64,000 bases of DNA. Origin: Ruminiclostridium cellobioparum DSM 1351 = ATCC 15832. Lineage in GTDB: Bacteria > Bacillota > Clostridia > Acetivibrionales > DSM-1351. The position numbers and the translations under genes were made by a program. The stretch is taken from assembly GCF_000621505.1 (NCBI RefSeq), contig NZ_JHYD01000025.1:1-64000 (forward strand), given 5' to 3'. Positions 46,056 through 55,370 of the stretch are shown here, in pieces. Under the pieces are notes generated by a model, which saw only the letters and a list, made by a program, of their open reading frames with translations, ran no database searches and had not been told where the DNA came from. The stretch's first letter is position 1; each line of letters opens with the position of its first letter.

Positions 46056-47783
46056 CTATACCACTTTTTCCAAAAAGCTCTCCAGCTCCTCCAGCCGGAC
46101 CTTTTCCCTGAGTGTTTTATCTCTTGATACAACTTCTACCTCTCCCTGCTCCAGATTTCTGCTGCTGACTATCAATCTCAGCGGTATTCCAAGAAGATCT
46201 GCATCTGCAAATTGAATGCCCGCCTGCACGTCCCTGTCATCCATGATAACTTCATACCTGCGGGAAAGTTTGTCATACATTTCAAAACCAGTTTTCCTGA
46301 CATCATCATTTTTCTTATTTATCATGCATATGTGTATCTGCCAGGGAGCTATACTCTTCGGCCAGATAGGGCCGCAGTCGTCATGGTGTGCCTCAATTAT
46401 ACAGGCCAAAAGTCTTCCTATTCCAATGCCATAGCAGCCCATGACCGGGTGTCTCTGTCTGCCGTCATTGTCGGTATAGGCCATGTTCATGCTTTCTGTG
46501 TATTTGGTACCCAGCTGGAATATGTTGCCCACCTCGATGCCGCGCTTCACCGAGAGCCTGCCTCCGCACTTAATACAGGTATCCCCTTCATTGACCTTTG
46601 CAACTTCCACATAACTCTCAGGTCTGATATCCCTTTCTACATTAATGCCTATTAAATGATAATCAGCTTTGTTTGCACCTGTTACCATATTGAATTGGCC
46701 CTTAAGGGATTCATCGAAGAGAATTGTATTGTTCTTTGTGTCAATTCCCCGGGTTCCTATAAAACCAAAGCAGATTCCGCAATTGCCGTCCACACGTTCA
46801 TCATATGGAAATACATTTGCCTTTACCACCCTTTTAAGCTTTGCCTCATTCACCTGCAAATCTCCTCGTATGAACACAATCAGAGGCTTTTTACTGTTTT
46901 CAACTGAAAATACCGTGGCTTTTATAAGCTTTGCAGCTTCTACTTTCAGAAACCGGCATATATCATCTATACTTTTCATGTCAGGAGTATAAACCTCTTC
47001 TATTTGCTGATCCATTCCGGCATCCCCGGCTGTTTGGCTGTCTTCACCGCTCCTGCAAACTGTTTTTGAAGCTGCCACCTCCATATTTGCTCTATAGTCA
47101 CAGCTGTCACAGACTATGATGGAGTCTTCTCCCGACTCAGCCAGCAGCATGTATTCATGTGCCACATTTCCTCCCATCATTCCCGTGTCGGATGCAACGG
47201 AAACCACCTGCGGAAGGCCGGCTCTCTCAAATATTTTATGATAGGAGTCGAATACCTTGTTATAGTAAAGCTCCAGATCTTCCTGGGAAGTGTGAAAGGA
47301 ATAGGCATCCTTCATGGTAAATTCCCTGACGCGTATAAGTCCGCCTCTGGATCTGGGTTCATCACGGAACTTGGTCTGAATCTGATATATCATAAACGGG
47401 TATTTTGCATAGGTCATTGCCTCACTTCTTGCCAGATGAACCGCCGCTTCCTCATGGGTCATCCCCAGCAGCATATCCCGGCCCGATCTGTCCTTCATAC
47501 GCATCAGCTCACTGCCGATGCTTTCAAACCTTCCGGACTCCTGCCATAGTTCAGCCGGCAATACAACCGGAAAGAGCACCTCCTGACCATCGATTCTATC
47601 CATCTCTTCCCTGATTATATTCTCAATTTTCCTTGAAATTCTTCTGGCAGGCATAAGCATCGAATATATCCCGTTTGCAACCTGGCGCACATACCCGCCC
47701 CTCAGCAGGAATACATGACTTATAATACTTGCCTCTCCCGGTTTTTCCTTCAGCCTTTCTCCTAAAAGTCTGCTTAATAACAT
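46056..47783 (-). CDS. proS: prolyl-tRNA synthetase (bacterial type)
   Basis: 575 residues. Class II synthetase attaching proline to tRNA-Pro. Motif 2 (FRDEPRSRGGLIRVREFTMKDAYSF, in part) and motif 3 (GCYGIGIGRLLACIIE) are present. Between motifs 2 and 3 lies the long insertion (editing) domain with FIRGDLQVNEAKLK, typical of the E. coli-type enzyme. The C-terminal anticodon-binding domain begins near residue 475. AGGAAAGGA precedes the ATG. A structured leader with an intrinsic terminator (47815-47983) lies upstream and may control it. Confidence 0.97.
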   Translation of the reverse strand: MLLSRLLGERLKEKPGEASIISHVFLLRGGYVRQVANGIYSMLMPARRISRKIENIIREEMDRIDGQEVLFPVVLPAELWQESGRFESIGSELMRMKDRSGRDMLLGMTHEEAAVHLARSEAMTYAKYPFMIYQIQTKFRDEPRSRGGLIRVREFTMKDAYSFHTSQEDLELYYNKVFDSYHKIFERAGLPQVVSVASDTGMMGGNVAHEYMLLAESGEDSIIVCDSCDYRANMEVAASKTVCRSGEDSQTAGDAGMDQQIEEVYTPDMKSIDDICRFLKVEAAKLIKATVFSVENSKKPLIVFIRGDLQVNEAKLKRVVKANVFPYDERVDGNCGICFGFIGTRGIDTKNNTILFDESLKGQFNMVTGANKADYHLIGINVERDIRPESYVEVAKVNEGDTCIKCGGRLSVKRGIEVGNIFQLGTKYTESMNMAYTDNDGRQRHPVMGCYGIGIGRLLACIIEAHHDDCGPIWPKSIAPWQIHICMINKKNDDVRKTGFEMYDKLSRRYEVIMDDRDVQAGIQFADADLLGIPLRLIVSSRNLEQGEVEVVSRDKTLREKVRLEELESFLEKVV

Positions 47784-47814
47784 AGAAACAATCCTTTCCT
47801 AAAAGTAATTTAAA

Positions 47815-47849
47815 AGACAAAAATCGCTGTACATAAGCTGTACAGCGAT
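47815..47849 (-). terminator. intrinsic terminator just upstream of proS
   Basis: ATCGCTGTAC (47823-47832) pairs with GTACAGCGAT (47840-47849). On the minus strand TTTTTGTCTTTT follows. It ends about 35 nt before the proS ATG, so it either ends an independent small RNA or acts as a proS attenuator. Confidence 0.8.
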
Positions 47850-47877
47850 GGTTATTTTACTGATCAAGCACCCCGCA

Positions 47878-47983
47878 CTGCCCGGTTTCAAATTCTCTTG
47901 TGACTTAAGAAATTGATATCGCAGATAAAGCACTTGCACCTTATGAAATTCAAGATGCAAATGCTAACCTGGGCACGGGCAGC
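47878..47983 (-). ncRNA. candidate structured leader or small RNA upstream of proS
   Basis: On the minus strand CTGCCCG (47976-47982) pairs with CGGGCAG (47878-47884), closing about 105 nt. Inside, AGCATTTGCATCTT (47952-47965) pairs with AAGGTGCAAGTGCT (47929-47942) over 14 bp with two G-U pairs and a 9-nt loop. A second hairpin, TCAATTTCTT...AAGAGAATTTGA, follows. A terminator (47823-47849) lies 29 nt downstream. A possible extended -10 (TGGTATAAA, near 48050) would start transcription upstream. No T-box sequence is present. The family is unknown to me. The remaining 47984-48098 holds only AT-rich DNA. Confidence 0.5.
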
Positions 47984-48098
47984 TATTTATTTTTAAAAAA
48001 TCAATCAATATCATAAAATCCTCATTAAAAACATATCATCGTATAATTTTATACCAGTTTATCACCGGTGCAAAATTATAGCAAGCCCTAAAAGCTTT

Positions 48099-49268
48099 TT
48101 AAACTCCCTTCAGCTGTTTCCTTTTGCTCATCACAAGCGCCACCGATGTTATGGCTACCGCAAAGCCAAGCTCTATCAACATGTATGAGATTATAGGGCC
48201 CATATTGTCAAAATTGAAGTTGGTCAAATTGCTTGCTGCCTTATTAGCCTTGATATACCAATACGTAGGTATAAATTTTGCTATAGAAAGTACATTTTCC
48301 CCCAGAAACTCCTGCGGCACAAACACTCCGGTCAAAAAGCACATTCCAAGGGATAAAATGTTGGAAACACCTGATTGGGCATTTCTGCTCCTAATCAGGA
48401 TACCTACAAGAAAACTCATACTTAGTATCGTAAATGTCAGCACCAGAGAGTTTATACAAAAAAATAACGCATTCATTTTAAACATATCCTGTCTGTATAA
48501 TATAACGCTTATTATAACCAGTAATGCCCAGAGCGAAACTGAGAAAACAATGTTGCCCAGAAGAATTTGCATATTCACCGAAGTATTGCTTAAAGGTGAA
48601 CACAGGTTTCTCCTCTTGAGCTTTACATCATTAAATACCATCATTATAGAGCTTACACCCAGTACAATAATATTGATCAAAACATAGGGCATAAAGTTGT
48701 AAAAGGATCTGGCAGCGCTGGCATCTTCTGCCTTGCCCTCAAACACCTTCATCTCCACATCTGTCTCAACAGCCAGATCCTTGCCGACCTGTTTAACCAG
48801 TTCCTCCTGTGTAATGCCCTTATAATTATTAATATATAGTCTGGCCGTATTCAGGTATTTATTCACCAATATGTCGGTATAAATACCGCTTATGGAGCCT
48901 GAAACAGTTGTTTTATCAATTCCCACAGCCTTCCCCGACATGAAATCCTTTGTGAAATCAGCAGGTATTCCGGCTATATACTCAACTTCCCTAAAGAACA
49001 AAGCATCCTGTAATTCAACTGTATTGTTACCAAGTTCTACGAAGATGGAATGCTCCCCCAAATAATCCTTTAAGCCTTGCAGCAGAACCGTATCCTGGCC
49101 CTGGTTAATAAATGCCACCTTGGCTTTGGACTGTGTGAAGGTTTCAGCGCTTGTGTCATTGCCGATAAATGAGAACAATATTGCCAGAGCTAAAAATATT
49201 ACAATATATATCGATAATTGAGTACTCTGCTTTTTTATGATTCTAAAATAGGTTTTAAATACTGTCAT
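48099..49268 (-). CDS. ABC-2 type exporter permease
   Basis: 389 residues. One N-terminal membrane helix, a large extracellular domain (about residues 45-180), then five membrane segments in the C-terminal half: the ABC-2/YhgE-like plan of drug, lantibiotic or polymer exporters. It overlaps the neighbouring permease gene by 14 nt and shares its ATPase (50432-51364). The start has GGAGG upstream. The exported substrate is unknown. Confidence 0.88.
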   Translation of the reverse strand: MTVFKTYFRIIKKQSTQLSIYIVIFLALAILFSFIGNDTSAETFTQSKAKVAFINQGQDTVLLQGLKDYLGEHSIFVELGNNTVELQDALFFREVEYIAGIPADFTKDFMSGKAVGIDKTTVSGSISGIYTDILVNKYLNTARLYINNYKGITQEELVKQVGKDLAVETDVEMKVFEGKAEDASAARSFYNFMPYVLINIIVLGVSSIMMVFNDVKLKRRNLCSPLSNTSVNMQILLGNIVFSVSLWALLVIISVILYRQDMFKMNALFFCINSLVLTFTILSMSFLVGILIRSRNAQSGVSNILSLGMCFLTGVFVPQEFLGENVLSIAKFIPTYWYIKANKAASNLTNFNFDNMGPIISYMLIELGFAVAITSVALVMSKRKQLKGV

Positions 49269-50415
49269 ACTTCTGCCTCCTTATTCTCAAATAGGTCGCC
49301 AGGCAGAACAGTACGGTAAAGCCGCTCAGCAAACCTATATTAACGAAAAATCTTGTATGGGTATCATAATAATACAAAGAATAGAAAGCGTCTGTTATAA
49401 GTGCTATAGGGTTAATATATGACAGTACCGGCACATTCTGCTGGACAATGTATTTCATTTTATCAAACATCATACCTGCCAGAAATGAAGCTGACATGGT
49501 GGAGACAATGAGAATTGCAACTTTAACGCCTTCCCCTTTTTTGTTGGCCGAACCTATTAAAGCTCCAAAGCTTATACCGGCTGCGCAGCCTGCAAAACTT
49601 GTCAAAATAATAAACCCGGTCTGATTTCCAAAGTCTATTTTCAAACCGAATATCAGATAACACAACAGAAGCAGGATTTCAGCAAATGAGACCATTATAC
49701 CGGCAAGCAGCCCGGCTGACAGAGCCTTTAATTTATGAACCGGAGCAACGTTTAATCTTGCAGCCCTTTTTGTCAGATTAGCCTGTATGTCGGTTACTTC
49801 CTTCAATCCAAAGAAGGCACCGTAGAAGCAGGACATTGCTATCAATGTATAAAAGTAGTTTACGGTGGTATCAGGCTTGCCTTTTGTACCGATCCGGACT
49901 TCTCTTGTAAACTCCCGGCTTTTGCCGATATCCTCTGCCAAACCGTTCTGAAGGGCGGAAGGATTCTGTTTGACAATGCTTACTACCGAGCTTACAGTTT
50001 GACTGTATTGATCAAAAATCTCCTTGACTATGGTTTGATCAAAGCCTGAGTCCTTTACAGTCAGCCTGAGCGGCTCCCCGTAGGTCACATATCCCACGAT
50101 TTCATTGTTATCCAGCATTTTGTCGGCTTCCTTCTGAGATACCACCTTTACATTGAAAAGCTTTACGTCATTCTCACCAGCCGGGTCGTCCTTGGAATGC
50201 TGCTCTATAAAATTCTTAAAATCATTATCCCTTTGATACTGTTCGTTATCAATTACAGCTATATCCACCGCATTGAAAACTTCTGCTTTTGAAATGCCTG
50301 AGAAGGCAAGGTTGAAAAAGGTTGCCAGTACCAGCGGAAATATCAGTGTCCAGAATACCAGCTCTTTATCTCTGACAGTGCATTTCAATCTATTAATAAA
50401 TATATTCAAAAACAT
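49255..50415 (-). CDS. ABC-2 type exporter permease
   Basis: About 386 residues with the same plan as its neighbour: an N-terminal membrane helix, a long external domain, then five membrane segments. The start at 50413-50415 (MFLNIFINRLK) is preferred, with CAGGA upstream. It avoids the longer frame that would run into the ATPase gene. With the other permease it forms a heterodimeric exporter. Confidence 0.88.
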   Translation of the reverse strand: MFLNIFINRLKCTVRDKELVFWTLIFPLVLATFFNLAFSGISKAEVFNAVDIAVIDNEQYQRDNDFKNFIEQHSKDDPAGENDVKLFNVKVVSQKEADKMLDNNEIVGYVTYGEPLRLTVKDSGFDQTIVKEIFDQYSQTVSSVVSIVKQNPSALQNGLAEDIGKSREFTREVRIGTKGKPDTTVNYFYTLIAMSCFYGAFFGLKEVTDIQANLTKRAARLNVAPVHKLKALSAGLLAGIMVSFAEILLLLCYLIFGLKIDFGNQTGFIILTSFAGCAAGISFGALIGSANKKGEGVKVAILIVSTMSASFLAGMMFDKMKYIVQQNVPVLSYINPIALITDAFYSLYYYDTHTRFFVNIGLLSGFTVLFCLATYLRIRRQKYDSI

Positions 50416-50431
50416 ATTCCTGCCCCTTTCC

Positions 50432-51364
50432 TCAGTCTCTGAGTTCCTTTCCCGTAATTTCCAGGAAAACATCATTCAATGTGGGCAGTTCTGAATATAC
50501 CCGCCCAAAGGAGATATCATTTTCTCTGAAAAAGTCCAGCAGGGTGGTCAGATTGTGCTTTCCCCTGTTGTATTTCAAGGAAAGGGTTTTGTCCTTGTAT
50601 TCAACAATGCTTATATTCGGCAGCTTTTTTAATTCGCTGAGACTGCTGCTGCCAAGCCCGAATACCTCAACTGTGATTTTTTCCCCCAGCTTGATCATCC
50701 CTTTGAGTTCTTCCTTGCTTCCCTTTGCAATAACCCTGCCCTTATCCATTATCATGATCCGGCTGCAAAGCTGTTCAACCTCTTCCATATAGTGTGAGGT
50801 ATATATAACTGTTGCACCGTCTTCATTAAGCTTTTTTATTCCGTCCAGAATGTTGTTTCTGCTTTGAGGGTCAACTGCAACCGTAGGTTCATCCAATATT
50901 ATCAGTCTGGGCTTATGTGCTATGCCACAGGCAATATTCAGGCGGCGCAGCAGGCCTCCGCTCAGTTTCTTCGGGTGAAACTTCCTATAGTCATTCAATC
51001 CTACAAAATCTATGGCCTCTTCAACAAGTTTCCTGCGCTTTTCCCTGTCCCTTACATACAGGCTGCAAAAATAATCAATATTTTCATAGACCGTAAGTTC
51101 TTCGAAAACGGCAACATCCTGCATTATAATCCCTATATCACGTTTTATATCATATGCGTCGGGGGCCATGGGCCTGTCAAACAGATTTATCTCTCCCTTG
51201 TCATAATACAGCAGAGAAAGGATGCAGTTTATAGCCGTTGTCTTGCCTGAGCCGTTAGGTCCCAAAAGTCCGAATATCTCACCTTCTTTTACATCAAAGG
51301 ATAAATGATCCAGCGCCACAAGCTCCCCGTATCTTTTTACCAGATTCTTCACACTCACTATCAT
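50432..51364 (-). CDS. ABC exporter ATP-binding protein
   Basis: 310 residues. Walker A (LLGPNGSGKTT), Q-loop (IMQDVAVF), signature (LSGGLLRRLNIA), Walker B (RLIILDEPT) and H-loop (YTSHYMEEVE) are all intact. A C-terminal domain of about 90 residues is present, as in DrrA-type multidrug or lantibiotic exporters. The start at 51362-51364 (MIVSVKN) has GGAGG 8 nt upstream. It is the first gene of a three-gene operon controlled by the promoter at 51453-51480. Confidence 0.93.
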   Translation of the reverse strand: MIVSVKNLVKRYGELVALDHLSFDVKEGEIFGLLGPNGSGKTTAINCILSLLYYDKGEINLFDRPMAPDAYDIKRDIGIIMQDVAVFEELTVYENIDYFCSLYVRDREKRRKLVEEAIDFVGLNDYRKFHPKKLSGGLLRRLNIACGIAHKPRLIILDEPTVAVDPQSRNNILDGIKKLNEDGATVIYTSHYMEEVEQLCSRIMIMDKGRVIAKGSKEELKGMIKLGEKITVEVFGLGSSSLSELKKLPNISIVEYKDKTLSLKYNRGKHNLTTLLDFFRENDISFGRVYSELPTLNDVFLEITGKELRD

Positions 51365-51452
51365 AGTTAAACCTCCATATTTTTTGACAGCCATCTCTTT
51401 ATTAATATTGTACTTAATTCTGATGTCATACTTAAGTGCCTGAAATCAGAAG

Positions 51453-51480
51453 TTAATATGACAAATGTCATTTGATTCAA
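51453..51480 (-). promoter_or_regulatory. exporter promoter with an operator-like repeat in the spacer
   Basis: TTGAAT (51475-51480), 16 bp, TATTAA (51453-51458). The inverted repeat ATGACA-AA-TGTCAT (51458-51471) fills the spacer. Regulators often bind spacer repeats; none is encoded next to this operon. 51481-51635 holds nothing else clear. Confidence 0.5.
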
Positions 51481-51635
51481 TGTTACTCATAAATGATACC
51501 GATATTTTCACCTGCTGCGCAGTTCCATAATCATTGGGGGTCACATATTATGTTACTAGCCGGGAATGTCATAATTAACAATAACTTTTTTTAGCAGTTC
51601 GGCTGTCATTATTAAATCGACAAGGAGTTGTATGC

Positions 51636-52655
51636 ATGAAGAAAGCTTTAATAACGGGTATAACCGGACAGGATGGTTCATATCTATCTGAGTTTTTGTT
51701 AGATAAAAGCTATGAAGTACATGGTATTGTACGCCGAAGCAGTTCCTTGAATACCGGGCGGATAGATCATTTGCTCCAGGATTCCGGTGCAAATCCCAAC
51801 CTGTTTATACACTACGGTGATTTGACCGATTCAGGAAACCTGAGCAAATTGATATACCAGATTCAACCTGATGAGATTTATAATCTTGGTGCCCAAAGTC
51901 ACGTTAAAGTTTCATTCGATGTACCCGAATATACTTCCGACGCCAATGGACTTGGAGCTTTAAGGCTGTTGGAATGCATAAAGGAAATAAAGCCTGATAT
52001 CAAGTTTTACCAGGCCTCTTCCAGTGAATTGTTCGGAAAGGTAATGGAAATTCCCCAGAATGAGAATACGCCATTTTGTCCCAGAAGTCCATACGCGGCT
52101 GCAAAGCTTTATGCTTACTGGGTAACGGTCAATTACCGCGAAGCTTATGATCTTTTTGCCTGCAACGGGATACTTTTTAACCATGAATCCCCCAGAAGAG
52201 GTGAAACCTTTGTAACAAGAAAAATTACTCTTGGCATTGCAGACATTTTGAAGGGTAAACTTGACAGGCTGGTGCTGGGCAATCTTGATGCCAAAAGGGA
52301 TTGGGGCTTTGCCGGGGATTATGTGGAAGCAATGTGGCTGATAATGCAGCAGCCCATTCCCGAGGATTTTGTCATTGCAACAGGTGAAACTCACACTGTA
52401 AGGGAATTCTGCGAACTGGCCTTTAAACATGTGGGAATAAATCTGAGATGGGAGGGACATGGCATTATGGAAAAAGGTATGGACGGCGATACAGGCAGGG
52501 AGCTGATCAATGTCAGCAGCAAGCTTTTCAGGCCTACCGAAGTGGACCTGCTGCTGGGAGATCCTTCAAAAGCAAACAGCAAGTTAAACTGGGCTCAGAA
52601 GGTGTCGTTTGAAGAACTGGTCAAATTGATGGTTGAAAGTGATCTTAAAGGTTGA
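51636..52655 (+). CDS. gmd: GDP-mannose 4,6-dehydratase
   Basis: 339 residues, extended short-chain dehydrogenase. It converts GDP-mannose to GDP-4-keto-6-deoxymannose. The NADP-binding motif [15 protein letters not shown] is at residues 8-22, and the catalytic YAAAK ([12 protein letters not shown]) and SSSELFGKV are present. The segment [15 protein letters not shown] is diagnostic of Gmd. AAGGAG lies upstream of the ATG. The next gene, 29 bp away, encodes the second enzyme of GDP-fucose synthesis. Confidence 0.97.
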   Translation: MKKALITGITGQDGSYLSEFLLDKSYEVHGIVRRSSSLNTGRIDHLLQDSGANPNLFIHYGDLTDSGNLSKLIYQIQPDEIYNLGAQSHVKVSFDVPEYTSDANGLGALRLLECIKEIKPDIKFYQASSSELFGKVMEIPQNENTPFCPRSPYAAAKLYAYWVTVNYREAYDLFACNGILFNHESPRRGETFVTRKITLGIADILKGKLDRLVLGNLDAKRDWGFAGDYVEAMWLIMQQPIPEDFVIATGETHTVREFCELAFKHVGINLRWEGHGIMEKGMDGDTGRELINVSSKLFRPTEVDLLLGDPSKANSKLNWAQKVSFEELVKLMVESDLKG

Positions 52656-52684
52656 CAATACTTTTTATGGGGATGGAGATCGAT

Positions 52685-53629
52685 ATGAATAGTGAAAGTA
52701 GGATTTATGTTGCGGGGCATACCGGTATGGTGGGATCCGCTATTGTAAGATGCCTTGAGCACAACGGATATAAAAATATCATTTACAGATCGCACAGTGA
52801 GCTGGATCTGACCGATCAGGCAGCCACAGATGATTTTTTCAGGACAGAAAAACCGGAATATGTATTTACAGCTGCTGCCAAAGTAGGCGGAATACATGCC
52901 AACAATACATATCCGGCAGATTTTATTATGGAAAATATGCTTATAGAATGCAACGTTATAAAAAGCTCTTTCAAGTATAACGTTGAAAAACTGATGTTTC
53001 TGGGGAGTTCCTGCATTTACCCCAAAACCTGCCCCCAGCCTATAAAGGAGGAATATCTTCTCACCGGTCCGCTGGAGCCCACGAATGAAGCCTATGCACT
53101 GGCTAAAATTTCAGGAATAAAAATGTGTCAGTCCTATAACAGGCAATATGGTACAAAATATATCTGTGCTATGCCTGCAAGTCTATATGGGGTAAACGAC
53201 AGGTTTGATATTTATAATGCCCATGTAATTCCCTCCATGATTATCAAACTGCACGGGGCAATGCTTGAAGAAAGGCCCTCGGTCGTCCTTTGGGGCACCG
53301 GTACTCCCTTGAGGGAATTCCTGTATGTGGATGATATGGCCCGGGCCTGCCTGAAGTTAATGCTGACCTATGCCGGAAATGAGTTCATAAATATAGGCTC
53401 GGGAGAAGAGATAAGCATAAGGGACCTGGCCGAAACCATAAAAAAAGTTATCGGCTACAAGGGCGATATTATTTTTGACGCTGCAAAACCGGACGGTACC
53501 CCGAGGCGGGTTATTGATAATTCCAGGATACAACAGACAGGCTGGAGACCTCAAATTGATATGGAAGAAGGCTTGCGACTGGAATATGAATATTATTTGA
53601 AGCATGTGCTTTCAAAAGAAGAAAATTAA
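52685..53629 (+). CDS. fcl: GDP-L-fucose synthase
   Basis: 314 residues. It epimerises and reduces GDP-4-keto-6-deoxymannose to GDP-L-fucose. The motif GHTGMVGSAIVR lies near the N-terminus, with SSCIYPKTCPQPIKEEYLLTGP (in part) and the catalytic YALAK, all typical of this family. Start at 52685 (MNSESRIYVAG) with GGAG 7 nt upstream; the frame extends further 5' but overlaps gmd. It is co-transcribed with gmd. The window's fucose users are probably the three glycosyltransferase-like genes at 56185-59351 (inference). Confidence 0.96.
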   Translation: MNSESRIYVAGHTGMVGSAIVRCLEHNGYKNIIYRSHSELDLTDQAATDDFFRTEKPEYVFTAAAKVGGIHANNTYPADFIMENMLIECNVIKSSFKYNVEKLMFLGSSCIYPKTCPQPIKEEYLLTGPLEPTNEAYALAKISGIKMCQSYNRQYGTKYICAMPASLYGVNDRFDIYNAHVIPSMIIKLHGAMLEERPSVVLWGTGTPLREFLYVDDMARACLKLMLTYAGNEFINIGSGEEISIRDLAETIKKVIGYKGDIIFDAAKPDGTPRRVIDNSRIQQTGWRPQIDMEEGLRLEYEYYLKHVLSKEEN

Positions 53630-53761
53630 ATGCCGTATTGAATTAATGCCCGGCAAATAAAAAACAGAGGCAATGGCGACACTGCCTCAAAACCGTTTCA
53701 ATCTGTAAGATTGACCTTTATGTTGTTTGTTTTTCGGCAAATACCTTGAATAAGCTGCTCT

Positions 53762-54214
53762 CTATTCGATGGATATTTGCTTCAGAATTTCCATCTGTGC
53801 CTGGAGCAGTGCCTCAGTCTTGGATTTAAAAGAAAATATTTCAGACTTTATCTCCTCCAGCTTTCCTTTTGACTTTACTATTTCCAGGTTTGCGGCTTCC
53901 AGCAGTTTAGTTGCATTTATTTCAGCTTCGCTGGTAATAAGCCTTGCCTTTTCACATGCGTTTACCTTAATTTGTTCACTTGTATGCTGCGCCACCAGAA
54001 TTGAATGCTGGAGTGATTCTTCAAGCATTTTGTAATGCTGTATTGCTTCATTTAGACTGTTTATTTTGCTTTTCATTTCTTCATTTTCTTTTATTACTCT
54101 GGAGTAATCTTCATCAATCAAGGAAAGTAAATTATTAACCTGTTTTTTGTTATAACCATCGAAAATCGATCTTTTGAGACAAATACTTCTTAATTCCTCA
54201 GGGGTATAGTTCAT
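53762..54214 (-). CDS. DivIVA-like coiled-coil protein
   Basis: 150 residues. The N-terminus (MNYTPEELRSICLKRSIFDGYNKKQVNNLLSLIDEDYS, in part) resembles the DivIVA/GpsB membrane-curvature domain (FDGYNKKQVNNLL). The rest is a long heptad coiled coil rich in Glu, Lys and Leu. DivIVA proteins mark septa or poles and recruit envelope enzymes. It is shorter than classical DivIVA. Start at 54212-54214, 8 nt after AGGAG. A weak hairpin (GAGGCA...TGCCTC, 53667-53688) lies between it and fcl. Confidence 0.7.
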   Translation of the reverse strand: MNYTPEELRSICLKRSIFDGYNKKQVNNLLSLIDEDYSRVIKENEEMKSKINSLNEAIQHYKMLEESLQHSILVAQHTSEQIKVNACEKARLITSEAEINATKLLEAANLEIVKSKGKLEEIKSEIFSFKSKTEALLQAQMEILKQISIE

Positions 54215-54280
54215 ACGTCCCACTCCTAATCTTCTTTCATACTAAATATATATTCCCAATTGTAAAATAATATGATTTTA

Positions 54281-55198
54281 TTACCCCTTTATATCAAACC
54301 ATCTGGTACCGATGGGCATGATATCCCTGTCCTTTGCAGGAATTCTGAAGTTGGTGAAATCCCTTGTGACAAGCATATCGGAGACTGACTCCGCCCATAA
54401 CAGGTTATTTACAAAGGCATAAAACCTTGCCCTGTCAAGGTAGGAAATAATGCTTTTATAATACCTGCTCATCCTTTTTACAAAGGTCTCTCCGTAATTG
54501 TCCAGGAGAATTCCCACATCGTAGGCCGGGTCCCCCAGCCCCGACAAACCAAAATCTATGATCCCGCTTATCCGGTTTGTATTTTTATTGAATATAATGT
54601 GATATGGCATCAGGTCTCCATGAATAAGTACCGGCTGATAATCCATGAATCTCTCATCCTGCAGAAGGGGCCTGAAAATTTGCCTGTAATATTCTTTTGA
54701 ATAGCTGTCGCAGTATGGGAAAACCTTCCTCTCTATCTCTTCAAATTTTGTAAGCCACTCCTCCTGTGACATGGTGGCCTGACATTCGGACAGGTTTTTA
54801 ATTCTTTCGGCCTTGAGCGGAATGGAATGCAGCTGCTTCAGGAACATTGCAAGCTGCTCGGCAACCATTTCCTGCATCCTGTTTCCCAATTGAAATAAAG
54901 TGTTTCTATACAGAGGTTCACCTTTTATGTAATTGAATCTGGCAATCCCTTTCTCTACAGGTTCGGCTTTTGGCACATATATGCTGAAATCCCTGCCTAT
55001 TAATTTAATGATATTGACCTCATTTTCTATGTACCCGGCACTCCAATCATACCTGGCGAATTTAAAGACATCTTTTTCATTGACTATAACAATATCTCCA
55101 TGCATCCCATCGGTAAAATTGCATTCAACCTTTGAAATATCAAGCTGGGGATATCGGTCCTTTATATAACTGACATATTTGCTCTCCTTTGTATCCAT
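54281..55198 (-). CDS. APH-family phosphotransferase
   Basis: 305 residues. Kinase-like fold of aminoglycoside, choline or homoserine kinases: Brenner-type motif LIHGDLMPYHIIF (catalytic Asp) and the metal-binding GIIDFGLSGLGDPAYD. The substrate is not predictable. Start at 55196-55198 with GGAGGAG upstream. It is monocistronic, divergent from the Lys-rich secreted gene. Resistance to aminoglycosides should not be assumed from family membership. Confidence 0.85.
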   Translation of the reverse strand: MDTKESKYVSYIKDRYPQLDISKVECNFTDGMHGDIVIVNEKDVFKFARYDWSAGYIENEVNIIKLIGRDFSIYVPKAEPVEKGIARFNYIKGEPLYRNTLFQLGNRMQEMVAEQLAMFLKQLHSIPLKAERIKNLSECQATMSQEEWLTKFEEIERKVFPYCDSYSKEYYRQIFRPLLQDERFMDYQPVLIHGDLMPYHIIFNKNTNRISGIIDFGLSGLGDPAYDVGILLDNYGETFVKRMSRYYKSIISYLDRARFYAFVNNLLWAESVSDMLVTRDFTNFRIPAKDRDIMPIGTRWFDIKG

Positions 55199-55370
55199 TT
55201 CATACTCCTCCAAAATAATGTTTTAGCCGGATAATATATAATACGAAGGAGCCGTATAAAGTGGAACCATGCCGCATATTTATCTTTGATGCGAATTCTA
55301 AAGAACCACCCCCGTTTTTTGGCCCTTCCCGCCGAAATATATATTAACACTAAACTCAGGGAGGTAATTC

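Noticed and set aside
47815-47983. T-box for proS
   Set aside because: No AGGGTGGNACCGCGG or stem I AGTA motif was found; the helices do not match T-box architecture.
53667-53688. Strong terminator after fcl
   Set aside because: GAGGCA/TGCCTC is only 6 bp with a 10-nt loop and no T-run; too weak to list as a terminator.
54281-55198. Aminoglycoside resistance gene
   Set aside because: The fold is shared by many small-molecule kinases and no resistance-specific motif or mobile context is visible.
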